A stretch of DNA of 64,000 nt from Didymella arachidicola (lineage: Eukaryota > Ascomycota > Dothideomycetes > Pleosporales > Didymellaceae). A program made the position numbers and the translations under genes. Below, piece after piece: positions 10,351 through 20,900 of this stretch (position 1 is the stretch's first letter; every line of letters begins with the position of its first letter). The stretch lies in assembly GCA_016630955.3 (NCBI GenBank), contig CM049998.1, positions 1,116,001 through 1,180,000 on the forward strand, given 5' to 3'. A model generated the notes under the pieces. That model saw nothing but the letters and a program-made list of their open reading frames with translations, ran no database searches and was not told the origin of the DNA.

Positions 10351-11427
10351 TCACAACACAATCTTCATGATCTTGCCGGCCTCGGAGAGAGTGCCGTTTA
10401 TGGGTGCGGCAACGCCACCAGACGTAGTGACGTACAGAATATTGGCAGCGACCTTGGAAAGAAGTGCAGACGAGGCGCCGGCAAGATCGAGAGAGCCAAT
10501 GTTGCCAGCTACGAGAGTAGGCTTTCCGCCAGCAGCGGCGACCTTGACAACAGTATTCTCGGGGTTGGTGGTGACGTAAACAGTGCCATCAGATGCAACG
10601 TCCAAGTCGTCGAACGATCCACCGGTGTTGGCAAGCTCCTGAACAGCGGTCTGCTTGAGGGTAGCTGTGCCAGCAGCGAGGGCGGCGGCAGAGGGAAACT
10701 CGACATCGAGGCGGCGAAGGACACCGCCAGCGAAGATTGTGTAGTAAAGAGAGTTTCCCTTGATACGGAAGCCGTCGATGCCAACAGCGAAGGTGGCACC
10801 AGCAGGAGCAAGCATGGTGTCGTCTTGCAGTGCGAGGCTATGGGCACCTGTTGCAAGGTCGACAGCCCAGATGCCACCAACAACAGAGTCGGTGATCAGA
10901 AGACCCTTCGCCTGTCCAGCATGGAAGAAGCCCATGCCGTTCAGGAACTTGGCCTCGGGAAGCTTGGTAATGAGAGAGGCAGTAGCCTTGGACCCCTTGA
11001 GGGAGACCTTCCAGGTGCTCCAGCTACCAGCCTCTGGTGTGAAAGTGGCGGCATTGACATTTCCGACGGCAACAGCGAACTCGTCAGCGTTGCCCGTAGG
11101 TGTGATACCGGTCACCGAGTTGGCACCAGGGAAGCTGCAGAGCAATTGAGCAGAGCCGGTCGAGGGGTCGATAAGCCAGAGCTCAGGAGTGAACATGCGA
11201 GTTATGAGCAGCTGGCCATTGGCGCGCTCGGCAATGTTCTCAACCCATGCTCCTGAACCAGCTGGGAATTGGTAGACTGTGGATAGAGCAGGGGCCGACG
11301 AAGTCGAAGTAGATGTGGCGGATACATCGGTGCTGTATGAGGAAGCAGGGCATGCTGCCGGTGCAGCAACAGCCGATGATGCGAACAGAGCGCAAGCCGC
11401 GTTTGCGAGAAGAGTAAGGCCGCGCAT
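10351..11427 (-). CDS. Secreted SMP-30/gluconolactonase-like beta-propeller protein
   Basis: Single-exon, 358 aa. A clear signal peptide (MRGLTLLANAACALFASSAVA, cleavage near APA) is followed by a Ser/Thr-rich linker. The rest is a repeated beta-strand pattern typical of SMP-30/LRE-like six-bladed propellers: GQLLITRMFTPELWLIDP, GLLITDSVVGGIWAVDLATG, and FDDLDVASDGTVYVTTNPEN near the C-terminus. Such secreted fungal proteins are often annotated as calcium-dependent lactonase or phosphotriesterase-like. Substrate cannot be read from sequence, and I did not identify a full metal-ligand set. Export is well supported; catalytic activity is inferred. Confidence 0.75.
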   Translation of the reverse strand: MRGLTLLANAACALFASSAVAAPAACPASSYSTDVSATSTSTSSAPALSTVYQFPAGSGAWVENIAERANGQLLITRMFTPELWLIDPSTGSAQLLCSFPGANSVTGITPTGNADEFAVAVGNVNAATFTPEAGSWSTWKVSLKGSKATASLITKLPEAKFLNGMGFFHAGQAKGLLITDSVVGGIWAVDLATGAHSLALQDDTMLAPAGATFAVGIDGFRIKGNSLYYTIFAGGVLRRLDVEFPSAAALAAGTATLKQTAVQELANTGGSFDDLDVASDGTVYVTTNPENTVVKVAAAGGKPTLVAGNIGSLDLAGASSALLSKVAANILYVTTSGGVAAPINGTLSEAGKIMKIVL

Positions 11428-12693
11428 ATTGATGGTAAGGATTGAAATCGGTCCGCCGGGTGACGTGGTTCAGCGATGACTTGCAGGAGCAGGGTCCAAC
11501 ACTACTTATATTCTCCTAATGGTACGAAGCTCATGCCAGAAATCTCTGCCTCTTCACAGCATGTCCGCGATGTGGACCTCGACCTCTGCGAATACATTCT
11601 GCAGGTCCATGTTGGGAACCGTTCCGCCAGTCCATTGGTTCATACCGCGCATAAAACATCGAGTCGAATGTCCCAGCTGGCAAATCTCTGGAACCCAGGT
11701 CTATTCTGGTCAATGATCCGTTGTGGACGCATGGAGACGGAGGCTCTGTGGATCAACCCTGTGGCTGCATGGACCTCTCTAACCTGAAGTGGTGATTGTG
11801 GATACGGTTCTACTGCGAGATCTTTGTACGGCTCTTCAGCATTCCGGCATCTGTTCCCCGGTTGTTCTGGAATTTGTCAGAGGCCACCGGACAAATGTAG
11901 CTCCAAGATGGCGCAGGTGTCGAGCACGGAAGGACAATTGCATCTGCTACGGCCGAGGAGGCATCCCATACCCATCTTGACCACGTCGACCCTGCTCGAC
12001 GCCAGGATCTGGGGCCGACAGTTGAAACAGGAACAAGGAAGACAGCCAGGAACGAAACGCGGATCTACGCTCGTAGATGAATTCTGGCCGCTTTCTCGAA
12101 GCGAGGCATCAAGGCACGTTTCATTCAGTCTTCAGATCTAGGGAGTAGGCTCCGCGCGCACGCGGTGTTCGGCGTTGAGGGCCTCGCACGAATGCAGAGT
12201 CATGGACACAGGTATCTATACACGGCGGTCACGCAAAAAGGAGGCGCCTCAAAGTCGATGTGGGATCGTGAGGTCGACGGCGCGATTAGGTTCCAACGGT
12301 TCTCTCCCGTCCCGCGTGAGATTGAATTTCGGAAGCACGCGTCACTCTCGGTAAACACGACCGAAGGGGCAATCTCGGCGAAGTGGTACTCCTGAACAAC
12401 GACGGCAACGACACAGCCACGACGCGAAGCCTACAGCACAATTGTTGTGCAAACCGTCAACTGCGGCTGGGGATCTCAGTTCATCAACCCATTTAGAATT
12501 ACGCGGTAACTTCTGGCTGAAATTTGGCGACAGTAATCGGTGGTCACGAACAGCGTCTCTGATCGCATAAGAAGCCACGGGATTGGTTTTTCGGGGTATA
12601 CGAGCTTATATCTACTGAAAGGTAGCTGGAGATACGTCTGGATTTGACTGCATATTTAGGGCAGTGCGCCATGGAGAGCACCTCCTGGCGTCA
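11428..12693. other. Intergenic, no supported gene
   Basis: About 1.3 kb between two minus-strand genes, containing the propeller gene's promoter and the 3' flank of the dioxygenase gene. ORFs are short and overlap on both strands without recognisable protein content. Confidence 0.5.
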
Positions 12694-13858
12694 CTACCAC
12701 TCTGATCTGAGCCCATCGACACCAACCGGAATCTCAGCAAGCGTCGTAATACGGAAGCCTTGACGTAGTCCCTCGCCGTCGTCACTAGTATCGTAGTCAC
12801 TGATCGCTGTATGCGCTGTCACTCTGTTGTCCCACAGCGCAACAGTGCGATCATCCCATTTAATACGAGCTTGTATGTCCTGGCTTTGCGAGATGTGCTG
12901 TAACGGATGAGCCTGTCTTTCATCGAGACATGTGCGGGGCAAGATTACTCACTGTGAACAGCAGTTTCAGAATCGCATCACTCTCTTCCGATTTCAGTCC
13001 CACGATACTTTTTGTGAACCCCGGATTTACGAACAGCACTTTCTGTCCTGTGACGGGATGCACCCGCACGATCGGATGGTAACTCTTGACTGGCTCCCTC
13101 CTCACGAAGTGGCCATCTCGTCTTGCATTCTCTGCTTGTGGAAACCCACTATGTTCGGCTTTGAGCCCTTCTAGGAACACCTTCAGTGGCTCAGACAATC
13201 GGTCATACGCTGCCGCCTGGCTTGTCCACGCCGTATCGCCACCAGTCTCCGGTATCTGCAATAGCGTCAAGAGTGTAATGCCAGGAGGCTGATGCTCGTA
13301 AGACACATCAGAGTGGTATCCTGTTGTAGTCAGCTTCGCAGCGCTGCGGCCGAGACGATACAAGTTGTCTTTGCCCAGGTAGATTGAGTGGAACTCGATA
13401 TGATCCTTGACATGCGCGCCGACGGGATGGATGTGGAGGCGGCCGAAGTGTTGTCCGAAAGCCTTCTGCGCATCAGGACCAATATCTTTGAAGTCCTGGT
13501 CTCGAAACACGACCACGCCTCGCTCAGCAATGAGAAGGGCAAGGTCATCTTTCTGAGCAGAAGTGAGTTGCGAGAGCTGCAGACCAGTAATTTCGGTACC
13601 AATTCGCGGTGTGAGTTTGGTCACTTTGAGATCTGGATTATTTCCAGAGAGAAGATTGGCTTTGTTGGGATCCGCATGGTGGCCACGATCATCAAACTCA
13701 AAGACTTCTGTTGGCGGGAATTTGGTCGTGGTATCGTACACGGGCAAGTATGCTGCATACTTGGACGTGTTGTGCACTTTATCATCATACGCTACTGCGA
13801 GTTTGATGGATGCGCCTTCTGCGTTCGTGGTCTCCTGGATGTGGGTGGTCGTTGCCAT
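12694..13858 (-). CDS. TauD/TfdA-family Fe(II)/2-oxoglutarate dioxygenase
   Basis: Two exons, 13858..12953 and 12912..12694, joined across a very short 40-nt GTGAGT...CAG intron; 374 aa. The ATG at 13858 follows an in-frame upstream ATG (13891) that adds an unlikely leader. The iron-binding triad is visible: H182 and D184 in GYHSDVSYE, and H336 in DNRVTAHTA, which is recovered only after splicing. A downstream Arg in LRQGFRITT is the likely 2-oxoglutarate anchor. Fungal homologues hydroxylate sulfonates such as taurine, or other small acids; the substrate is not determinable here. Cytosolic by absence of a signal. Family firm, substrate unknown. Confidence 0.88.
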
Positions 13859-14348
13859 CTTGAAGAGTGTGCTGAATTCGTGCAGATGCAATGCTGGCTA
13901 AGGTCCATGCTGCAACGAATTTATATCCGTCAGCCGCGCTTACATGGTCTTGCCGCAGTGATGAGAGCGACATCGCTATCTCATGCAGAGGATGATGTTG
14001 GCTGATCGTTCAAGCACGACATTCGACCCCGCTCACGCAACATCGCGCCAAACAAATGACATGCGACTTCAAAAATCGACATCCGCAGTTTTGTTGAAAA
14101 TTCAAACCGGTTACTCATATCGATTGGTAGTCCACTTCTGTTTGAGCGCTTGCACTGATTGTAGATCGGATGAATCGCCGAGTGGCTGATGGCCTGCAAC
14201 TCCTTGCATTTTATCTTCAATCTTCCGAAGGCAAGTCTGAAATAGGGAAACACAAGTGGAAATACCGAGTGAACAGTTTGTGAGGTGTCAGACCACTCAC
14301 GTGTCACAGTGCTTGCGTTTGCTAATCACGCCTCAATAGCGATGTGGA
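13859..14348. other. Intergenic
   Basis: Promoter side of the dioxygenase gene. No ORF with supporting context. Confidence 0.45.
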
Positions 14349-14533
14349 ATGGCATCAGTCGTGCAGATGCCGAGGGCAATTGCAATGCGCCCCTTGCGAT
14401 TCGCCATAGCCAAAGAAAGGGGAGAATATGACTATCTACTTGCGAAAGAAAATCTCTCTGGTGAGTTCGTCAGTAAGCCGCACACGCTAACCTGACACTC
14501 ACCTTGAGACAACTAGGCTTTAACACCTTCTAA
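14349..14533 (+). CDS. Possible small spliced ORF (42 aa)
   Basis: Exon 14349..14460 begins MASVVQMPRAIAMRPLRF. It is followed by a 56-nt intron with an excellent donor (GTGAGT), branch site (GCTAACCTGAC) and acceptor (ACTAG), then an exon 14517..14533 ending in TAA. The product ends LLAKENLSGFNTF. Phase is kept across the join. No family is recognised. It may be a genuine micro-protein, the tail of a longer spliced gene, or chance. An in-frame stop at 14337-14339 argues against a simple upstream extension. Confidence 0.3.
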
Positions 14534-15339
14534 AGGAATATTACAGGTATTCTAGCACAACTGGGCACGACTCTAAAAAAAAAGTAAACTATCCGTCCTC
14601 TTTATCCAATATCGCTTTGATCTTTCTGTCACCGCAGCCTAGATGCTGATCATGACATACACATTCCAGGGTGGTCAAGCAACGTACCTACCTCATCTTG
14701 CGAGGTATTATAGCTCTGGCTTTAGTCTCTGACGACGTTCCCAACTGAGGAAGTTCTGCGGCTATCACTGTGTTATTTTCATACCCCACGCCGCATCCCA
14801 TGCAAGTTGGCTGGTGGAGTCGCAACTCGAACACTGTGCGAATGCGGCCGATAAGCGCCGCATTGTACAACCAGCTGCATAGGATTATATCGTCATAGAT
14901 CTATCGTCAATATGACGGGCCAATGTGTAAGCTTTCGACCTTTTCACTGCCTGATGTAATTCTGTTTTGACGAAAAAAGATCGTAGCGATCTTTGCGTTT
15001 TGGTCGGTAAACGAGTGTAGAACATCGCTCTTTCGTTCTCAGTTGAGTGTACAAAAGGTATAACAACAGGAAGAGAGGTCAGAAGAGAACATTGGGTGTC
15101 TGAAAGCGACAAGACGGAGGAGATCCACGCCTGGATCCCAAGTTCGCTCACTGAGTGACATTATCCAAGCGGTAATTACGTTGTGTCTCACAGCGTATCC
15201 ATTGGAAACCATGACAAGCTTTGGTGCGTTTTCGAATTATTCCCGTCTGTTCATTCGTAGTATTGTGAAGACACAGTGAAGATGAATGTTGAACATATAA
15301 ACTTCTTACTATGAGAGCCTTATGTGAGAAGCATCCAAC
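14534..15339. other. Intergenic
   Basis: AT-richer stretch with an A-run near 14575-14583. No supported gene. Confidence 0.45.
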
Positions 15340-16329
15340 ATGTCTCAACTAAAGAGTCTGAACAACATCTTAAAGTCCAAGGGTACGTTGCGGGCAACAT
15401 TGGTACTCTCTTTCAAGATGATTCTTCTTAGACCTCAGAACGCAGCTTCGATCGCTGGAAAGACCATTTCACTCCAACCTCAGCTCAGTAGTAGATCACA
15501 CCTAACGGCCGATGGTTCACTTTCTTCGCATCCGCCCCAACTCCATGACCTCTCACTTGTACCAAGCCAGTCTGGCAGCGCAACTGAAGCGTGTGAGGAG
15601 TTGTATTCAACGAGTTCGACGCAAGCTGACATTGAATATACGGCCGTTCCAAAACCAGCAACGAATAGCAAGCCTACCCGTCGGCCATCTCCAATGCGCA
15701 ATTTTAGCTTACCAACATCTCATTCCATACAACCGCGTAAGGTGGCTCGCTACTATGCTTCCGCTCTTACACCGAACGAGAAGACGGCGCTGGCGGAGGG
15801 TCAAGAAAACCACAATCTCAAGTCATGGACGGCGAAGGATCTGAGCATCCACAAAGAAGCCCTCAAGGACCTCAAGTCTATAATCTCATACACCGGTTCT
15901 GATGAGCAGGTGTGTATTATTCCAGTGATCATCGTGACCGATGGACAAAATGCACGTACTCACAAGCAGCAGTTGTACCAGAAACTTGATAAGTCGCATG
16001 TCGCCAACGTACCGGCAGTGCAGCAGAATGGAAATGTTCTGATCGCGCAGGAGCGAACGCAGGCACTTGCACCCAGCCGCACAGCAAGCAACGGTAGCTA
16101 CTTCACGACCAACCATCGACCTGTGTCATACCAACCATCCTATCCGTCTGCGTCTGCGTCTGTGACTCGAGTACGCAGCCCCCTCGCAAACGAAATTAGC
16201 CTCTATCAGCCTCGGAAAGACGTCACATTTGATAGTATCTTGGTGCCGCACCGTTCAGGTAAGGGTGAGACGTACCGAGATGAACAGGACGCACGTGCAA
16301 AGAATTCAAAGAAGACTACGGGTATCTGA
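15340..16329 (+). CDS. Unknown 329-aa Ser/Thr-rich protein
   Basis: Open frame from the ATG at 15340 (AACATGTC), beginning MSQLKSLNNILKSKGTLRAT. Mostly low-complexity Ser/Thr/Pro with one better-ordered section at about 135-215 (YYASALTPNEKTALAEGQEN, then KDLKSIISYTGSDEQVCIIP). A GCGTCTGCGTCTG microsatellite encodes SASAS near residue 271. No signal or domain recognised. Convergent with the SDR gene. Confidence 0.5.
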   Translation: MSQLKSLNNILKSKGTLRATLVLSFKMILLRPQNAASIAGKTISLQPQLSSRSHLTADGSLSSHPPQLHDLSLVPSQSGSATEACEELYSTSSTQADIEYTAVPKPATNSKPTRRPSPMRNFSLPTSHSIQPRKVARYYASALTPNEKTALAEGQENHNLKSWTAKDLSIHKEALKDLKSIISYTGSDEQVCIIPVIIVTDGQNARTHKQQLYQKLDKSHVANVPAVQQNGNVLIAQERTQALAPSRTASNGSYFTTNHRPVSYQPSYPSASASVTRVRSPLANEISLYQPRKDVTFDSILVPHRSGKGETYRDEQDARAKNSKKTTGI

Positions 16330-16425
16330 TCTAAGGAGTAATTCGTAAGATGACTCGATTGCACAGATAGCAGCAAATCAATGATTCCGAGGCTAAGGAA
16401 CGGAGGAGGGTCTTATTGTCGTAAT

Positions 16426-17202
16426 TTACTGTAGTTTGACCCCAGAAAACTCACTGCAAATCTCCAATAGCCTGTCTTGCAGCTTCTCATCATTTGCTGC
16501 CTTTTGTGGTGATCCGATTCGTTTACTAGGCCTGAAGTAATGCCCCGTCTTCTTTGCATCCTCCTCTTCACCTTCAGCAAGCATAACATACGTCTCAACT
16601 GCAGCATCGGCGCTGCCTGTTGCACCGCTACCTCCCATCTTGGTAGCTACCCATCCCGGGTCAAGTGCGTTGCTCTTGACGTCAGGCCATCTTCTGGCGA
16701 ATGCCTTAGCAAACAGGATGTTGTGCAGTTTGCTGGCGCAATACGCCGAGGTGTCGCTGAAACCGCTCTCGCCCTTCTCGACGTAAAAGGGATCGGACAA
16801 GTCTGGGGACCCGGATTGGTGCATCTCACTGGACAAGAAAACCAAGCGCTTTGGCTTGTTCACAAGGGCTGTGAGGATGTACGGTGCCAGCGTGTTGACT
16901 GCTGCCAATGCGGGAATACCGTCGCTGGTCTTGCGGAAGCCGCCTCGGTAAAGGCCAGCATTGTGAATGATACAGTCAAAGGATCCCAGGGTATTAATCT
17001 GCTGTGCCATGGATTTGGTAGACGCGATGTCTGACAGGTCGCCAGTCACGAAAGCTTCGGCGCCAGGCGCTGCAGAGGTGGCATCTTTAGCGCGCTTGTC
17101 GTTGCGCGCATGGAGAACGACGGAATGGCCACGAGAGATCAGCTTCTGGGCGACAATGGAGCCGAGGCCGTCAGATGAACCTGTGATGAGAATGCGTGCC
17201 AT
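16426..17202 (-). CDS. Short-chain dehydrogenase/reductase
   Basis: Single-exon, 258 aa. The Rossmann cofactor motif TGSSDGLG is at residues 8-14, HNAG at 80-83 corresponds to the family NNAG, and the catalytic YCASK is at 154-158 with the Ser in FLSSEMH. The C-terminal DPGWVATKMGG matches the substrate-lobe PG motif. NAD(P)-dependent, soluble, substrate unknown; closest in style to retinol-dehydrogenase/WWOX-like fungal SDRs. The MITE starts 229 nt upstream of its ATG and the retrotransposon lies beyond that, so its promoter has been remodelled by insertions. Confidence 0.85.
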   Translation of the reverse strand: MARILITGSSDGLGSIVAQKLISRGHSVVLHARNDKRAKDATSAAPGAEAFVTGDLSDIASTKSMAQQINTLGSFDCIIHNAGLYRGGFRKTSDGIPALAAVNTLAPYILTALVNKPKRLVFLSSEMHQSGSPDLSDPFYVEKGESGFSDTSAYCASKLHNILFAKAFARRWPDVKSNALDPGWVATKMGGSGATGSADAAVETYVMLAEGEEEDAKKTGHYFRPSKRIGSPQKAANDEKLQDRLLEICSEFSGVKLQ

Positions 17203-17425
17203 GATGCAACATGCGATGAGCTTGCAATGCTTCGGAGTACGGATAGTAGTAGATAAATGTAAGTATTCGGCAATTAAGCTGCTATCTCCGAATGGTGACG
17301 TAATCTTCTGCGCCGCGTCAATGGCCCCCCTCGTAGTCTTGCTCTTTCCAGGACAATCTTGCCGGAAATATGAATTGGAAGTCTCGTGTTACACCGTAGA
17401 TCCTCAGCAAGCGCGCCAGTCCATG
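17203..17425. promoter_or_regulatory. Truncated promoter of the SDR gene
   Basis: Only about 220 nt of apparently native upstream sequence remain between the SDR start and the first mobile-element footprint. No individual motif is claimed. Confidence 0.35.
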
Positions 17426-17662
17426 GATGTCTCTCATGTTTCAGAAAAAAACGGCGGATAAGCAGCCTTCAAAACTCAGGAACACCAACGCATAACTAAC
17501 CACAACAGCAAGTGCAGAAGCTAGAACTTCTTCTTAATCTTCTCTAGATTATACTCTGCAGGTTCTGCAAATTTTGGCAATTAATATTGTTGTTGTGCTG
17601 CGAGGTAAGCTGTAGCTCTGTAATACCTTATCCGCCGTTTTCTCTGAAACATGAGAGGATGT
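17426..17662. mobile_element. MITE-like element with 31-32-bp terminal inverted repeats
   Basis: The element spans 17431..17657 (227 bp). The left terminal repeat is 17431-17462 and the right is 17627-17657. Both read CTCTCATGTTTCAGA, an A-rich stretch, then CGGCGGATAAG, differing only in the A-run. A 5-bp GATGT flanks both ends (17426-17430 and 17658-17662), consistent with a target-site duplication. The interior is AT-rich and non-coding. This is the structure of a non-autonomous DNA transposon. I cannot assign a superfamily: 5-bp duplications are not typical of the commonest fungal MITEs, and true duplication length could be masked by the later LINE insertion. Confidence 0.75.
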
Positions 17663-17664
17663 GT
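17653..17664. repeat. LINE target-site duplication, left copy
   Basis: GAGAGGATGTGT, identical to 23661-23672 on the other side of the retrotransposon. It overlaps the last 5 bp of the MITE and its GATGT duplication, showing the LINE landed at the MITE edge. Confidence 0.75.
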
Positions 17665-17680
17665 TTAGTTTAGTTTAGTC
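17665..17680 (-). repeat. LINE 3' tail, ACTAA repeats
   Basis: Reading on the element's strand, the last bases are GACTAAACTAAACTAA, three copies of a 5-mer. Many I-clade LINEs end in short tandem repeats rather than poly(A). Confidence 0.7.
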
Positions 17681-17943
17681 ATCCTACTCGGTTTCAGCCG
17701 CGTACTGCGCAGCTATGTCCGGAGTGACAGGCTGTGGCAGACAGCGGACGCGGTGCGGACGTTGATCCGCGCCGCCCCACTTCATCCCTTGAACGAGACC
17801 AGCTGCCCCCGTAACCTGCCGTTTTCCATCAACCACTATCTACAATTTGCCTGGCAGCTCATCTAGATACTGGTTCTACTGACTGTATGCCGTGATTCTA
17901 GGCTCTTAGAGGCGCGTTGCCTCGTCTATCGCGTCCGCTGTAC

Positions 17944-20900
17944 CTACAGTCTCCCCCCAGCGCTCGGCGTCGTCTGCGTATCTCTAATCCCCATATGCCC
18001 AAGGATCTGCGTCTGCTTCATATACTGGACGGCTTTGGTAGCTAGCTGCGGCGTGCTCAGGATGGTCCTGAGGCTGTGTCGTCCGGAAAGGTTGGCGAAG
18101 ATGCGGTTCCGGAGGTCCTTGTGCTTGCTGCAGCGGAGGAGGACGTGCGCGACGGTCTGTCGCCTCTCTCCGCAGCTGCAACGGGGGCTGGTGATGTCCG
18201 GAACATGGCGATTGAAGAGGAAGTCGTTGAGACCGATCTTCTCGGTCCGCAGCTGCACCAGCAGCGCGCTCTCCCGCTTGCTGAGCCTCTCGTGGAGCTG
18301 TAGCACCTTCTTGGTGGGCACTGGCGTGTGTCTGTACGTCGCGCGGCCTTTCTTGTCTTCCCTCCACGCGCCGATCCACGCTCTCTCTGCCTGCGTCTTG
18401 CACCATCTTCTGAGCGTTGTCCTGAGCGGGTATAGCTGTGCGGGCGTGTCTGCTGGCTGTTGTCTGCGGCCGTTCTCTCTCCATCCGGTGGCTTCCTTGG
18501 CAGCCTGGTCGGCGGCCTCGTTTCCAGGTATGCCCACGTGGGCAGGGATCCATCGGACAGCCACTGAGTATCCTTTGTCCTGGAGCTCCAGAACCTGTTG
18601 CGCGATGTCCGCGAGGATGTACGCGCCTGATCGCCCTTCGGCTTTGGCTATTGACCAGATGGCGGCTTGGTTGTCCGTGTATATGGCAATTTGTTTTCGT
18701 TCGCCGTCTCTGTCTGCATACTCCTGCGCGATCTGCAGTGCGAGGCTGATGCCTTGCAGCTCCGCTGCGTATACTGTCGACAGTGTGTCGGATCCCATAT
18801 GTACGGATAGCGTCTGTTGTGTTAGCAGGCACACTGCTGCGGAGCCGATCTCGCCCTCGATGCCGCTGCCATCTGTATAGATGCTGAGGCTCTTGTTTGC
18901 TGCGCATTCTCGATTATGGTGCTTACGGGCCTCCTCCGCATCGTTGTCAATGTAGGTGTGTGGCCCTCGCTGCCACGGCGGTGTGATGAACGGAGGGATG
19001 GGCTCTTGCTTGTCAAGATCGCGCACCTGCTTGCTCCTTAGTGCCTCGTAAGCTTTTTGCCAGGGGCTCTTGTGTGCCCTGTAGTTCTTGTCAATGACCA
19101 CTGGTACCGGTTCGCGTGGCTCGTAGCACGCAGTCTGTGCGATGGTCCTAGACGAAGACAGTCGAGTGACGACGTCCGCGTTGTGCTTCCAGATCTGCTG
19201 CTCGATGGGAAGAAGGAATGTCTCCACATCCAGTGCGACCCTTGATGTCGCTCTGTAGGCGCCGCATATGCTTCTTGCTGCTCTTGCTTGTATGCTGCGC
19301 AGGGCGTCGACCGTCTTGTGCGTGTAGCCGCGCTTCTTGTCGTTGAGGTTGGCATTGGACCAGATGGAACACGCGTACATCATCTGTGGCAGCGCGATGG
19401 CTTCGTACAGTCTGCGCATGTCTTGCAGTCGGACGCCCCAGGTGGAGCTGCCTAAGCTGCTCAGCGTGTGCACTGTGCGAGTTGCCTTTTGTCTGACCGT
19501 CTCTACATGTTCTCTCCACTTCAGCTTGGTGTCAAGGGTCAAGCCTAGGTACTTGCACGTTGGTGACGGCTTTATCTCGCCCCACTCTGTCTGGATGGCC
19601 GCGTCGACGTTGATGCGTTTGCGCGATCTTGTGAAGTGGGTCAGCTGGAACTTGTCAGGAGCGAACACTGAGGCATGTGTGGTTGCCCATCGCTGTGCTT
19701 TCTCAAGTGTTGTGCCCAGTATCTCGCACGTTCGTTCTGTGGTCTTGCCCCAAGCGAGGATGGCCACGTCGTCAATGTATCCTGTAGACATGGTATCTGT
19801 CTGCTCGTTGCACTGGTCGACCAAATCGGCGTTGTAGAGGATATAGAGCAGAGGGGAGAGGGGCGAGCCCTGCGGAATGCCCGTGTTAATTGCGTAGTCG
19901 TTGGACGTATATCCGTCGACCAGAATATGCGTGTGTCTGTCGCTCAAGAAGCTTGCTATCCAGCGCACTGTGTTCTCGTCGACCTTCCGCTTTCGCAGGT
20001 TGTGAAGCAGCCGCTTGTGAGATACGTTGTCGAAGGCTCCGGACACGTCCAGCAACAGGAGGCTGGCCACCTGGCCGTCTTTGCCGTTGTTCCACTGTTC
20101 GTAGATCTTCGCTGTGACAGCGTGTAGTGCGTGCTCGGTAGATCGATGCTTCCTTCCACCCATGTGGGTCGGTGGTAGCACGTGGTGGGTCTCAACGAGG
20201 TAGCTCAGTCTCCGTGCCACTACCGCATCCATGACCTTGCCGATTGTGTTGAGCAGTGCGATGGGCCGGTATGCTTTAGGTGCTGCGTAGTTGGCTTTAC
20301 CAGGTTTGCGCAGGACCGCTGTGATAGAGGCTCGGAACGAGACCGGGCAGTAGCCCAGCCGTAGGCTTTGGTTATAGATTCTCGTCAGGTGGGCTGCAAT
20401 CAGATCGATGCCGGCTTGCAGCGCTTTGTTTATGATGCCATCCGGCCCTGGAGCCTTGAGGGGCGATGCCGCTCGTATCGCTGTGCGCACCTCCTTCTCC
20501 TCAATCAGTGGCATGTCAATCTGGCCGCTGTACGCAGCGTGCTCTATGTCTCCCAAGTCTGCTTCAGGTGGCGTTGGAAAGAAGACGTCTCGAAACAGCT
20601 CAGCTTTGTCTGCAGGGTCGATGAGTTCTTCTTGTGTGTCAGGGTGATGTATAGTTGGTATGGATCTGGTGGACTGGTCGTGCCTCGTGCGTGCCCACTT
20701 CGCTAGCTTCCATAGCGCGTCTGGCGACTCAGATGCCCGCTCAATACGGTCTCTGTGTGCTTTACGCAGTGCCTTTCTAATCGTCCTCGCTTTGTGATTC
20801 CTTGCGGCGCGGTATGCTTCCCACGTCTCTTCTGTGTGGTGTCGGCTGTGTGCTCTCTTCAGTCGTTTTGTCTCAGCGAGCACTGCTCTGCATTCCTCAG

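Noticed and set aside
10336..11256. 306-aa plus-strand ORF
   Set aside because: Opposite strand of the secreted propeller gene; no protein character of its own.
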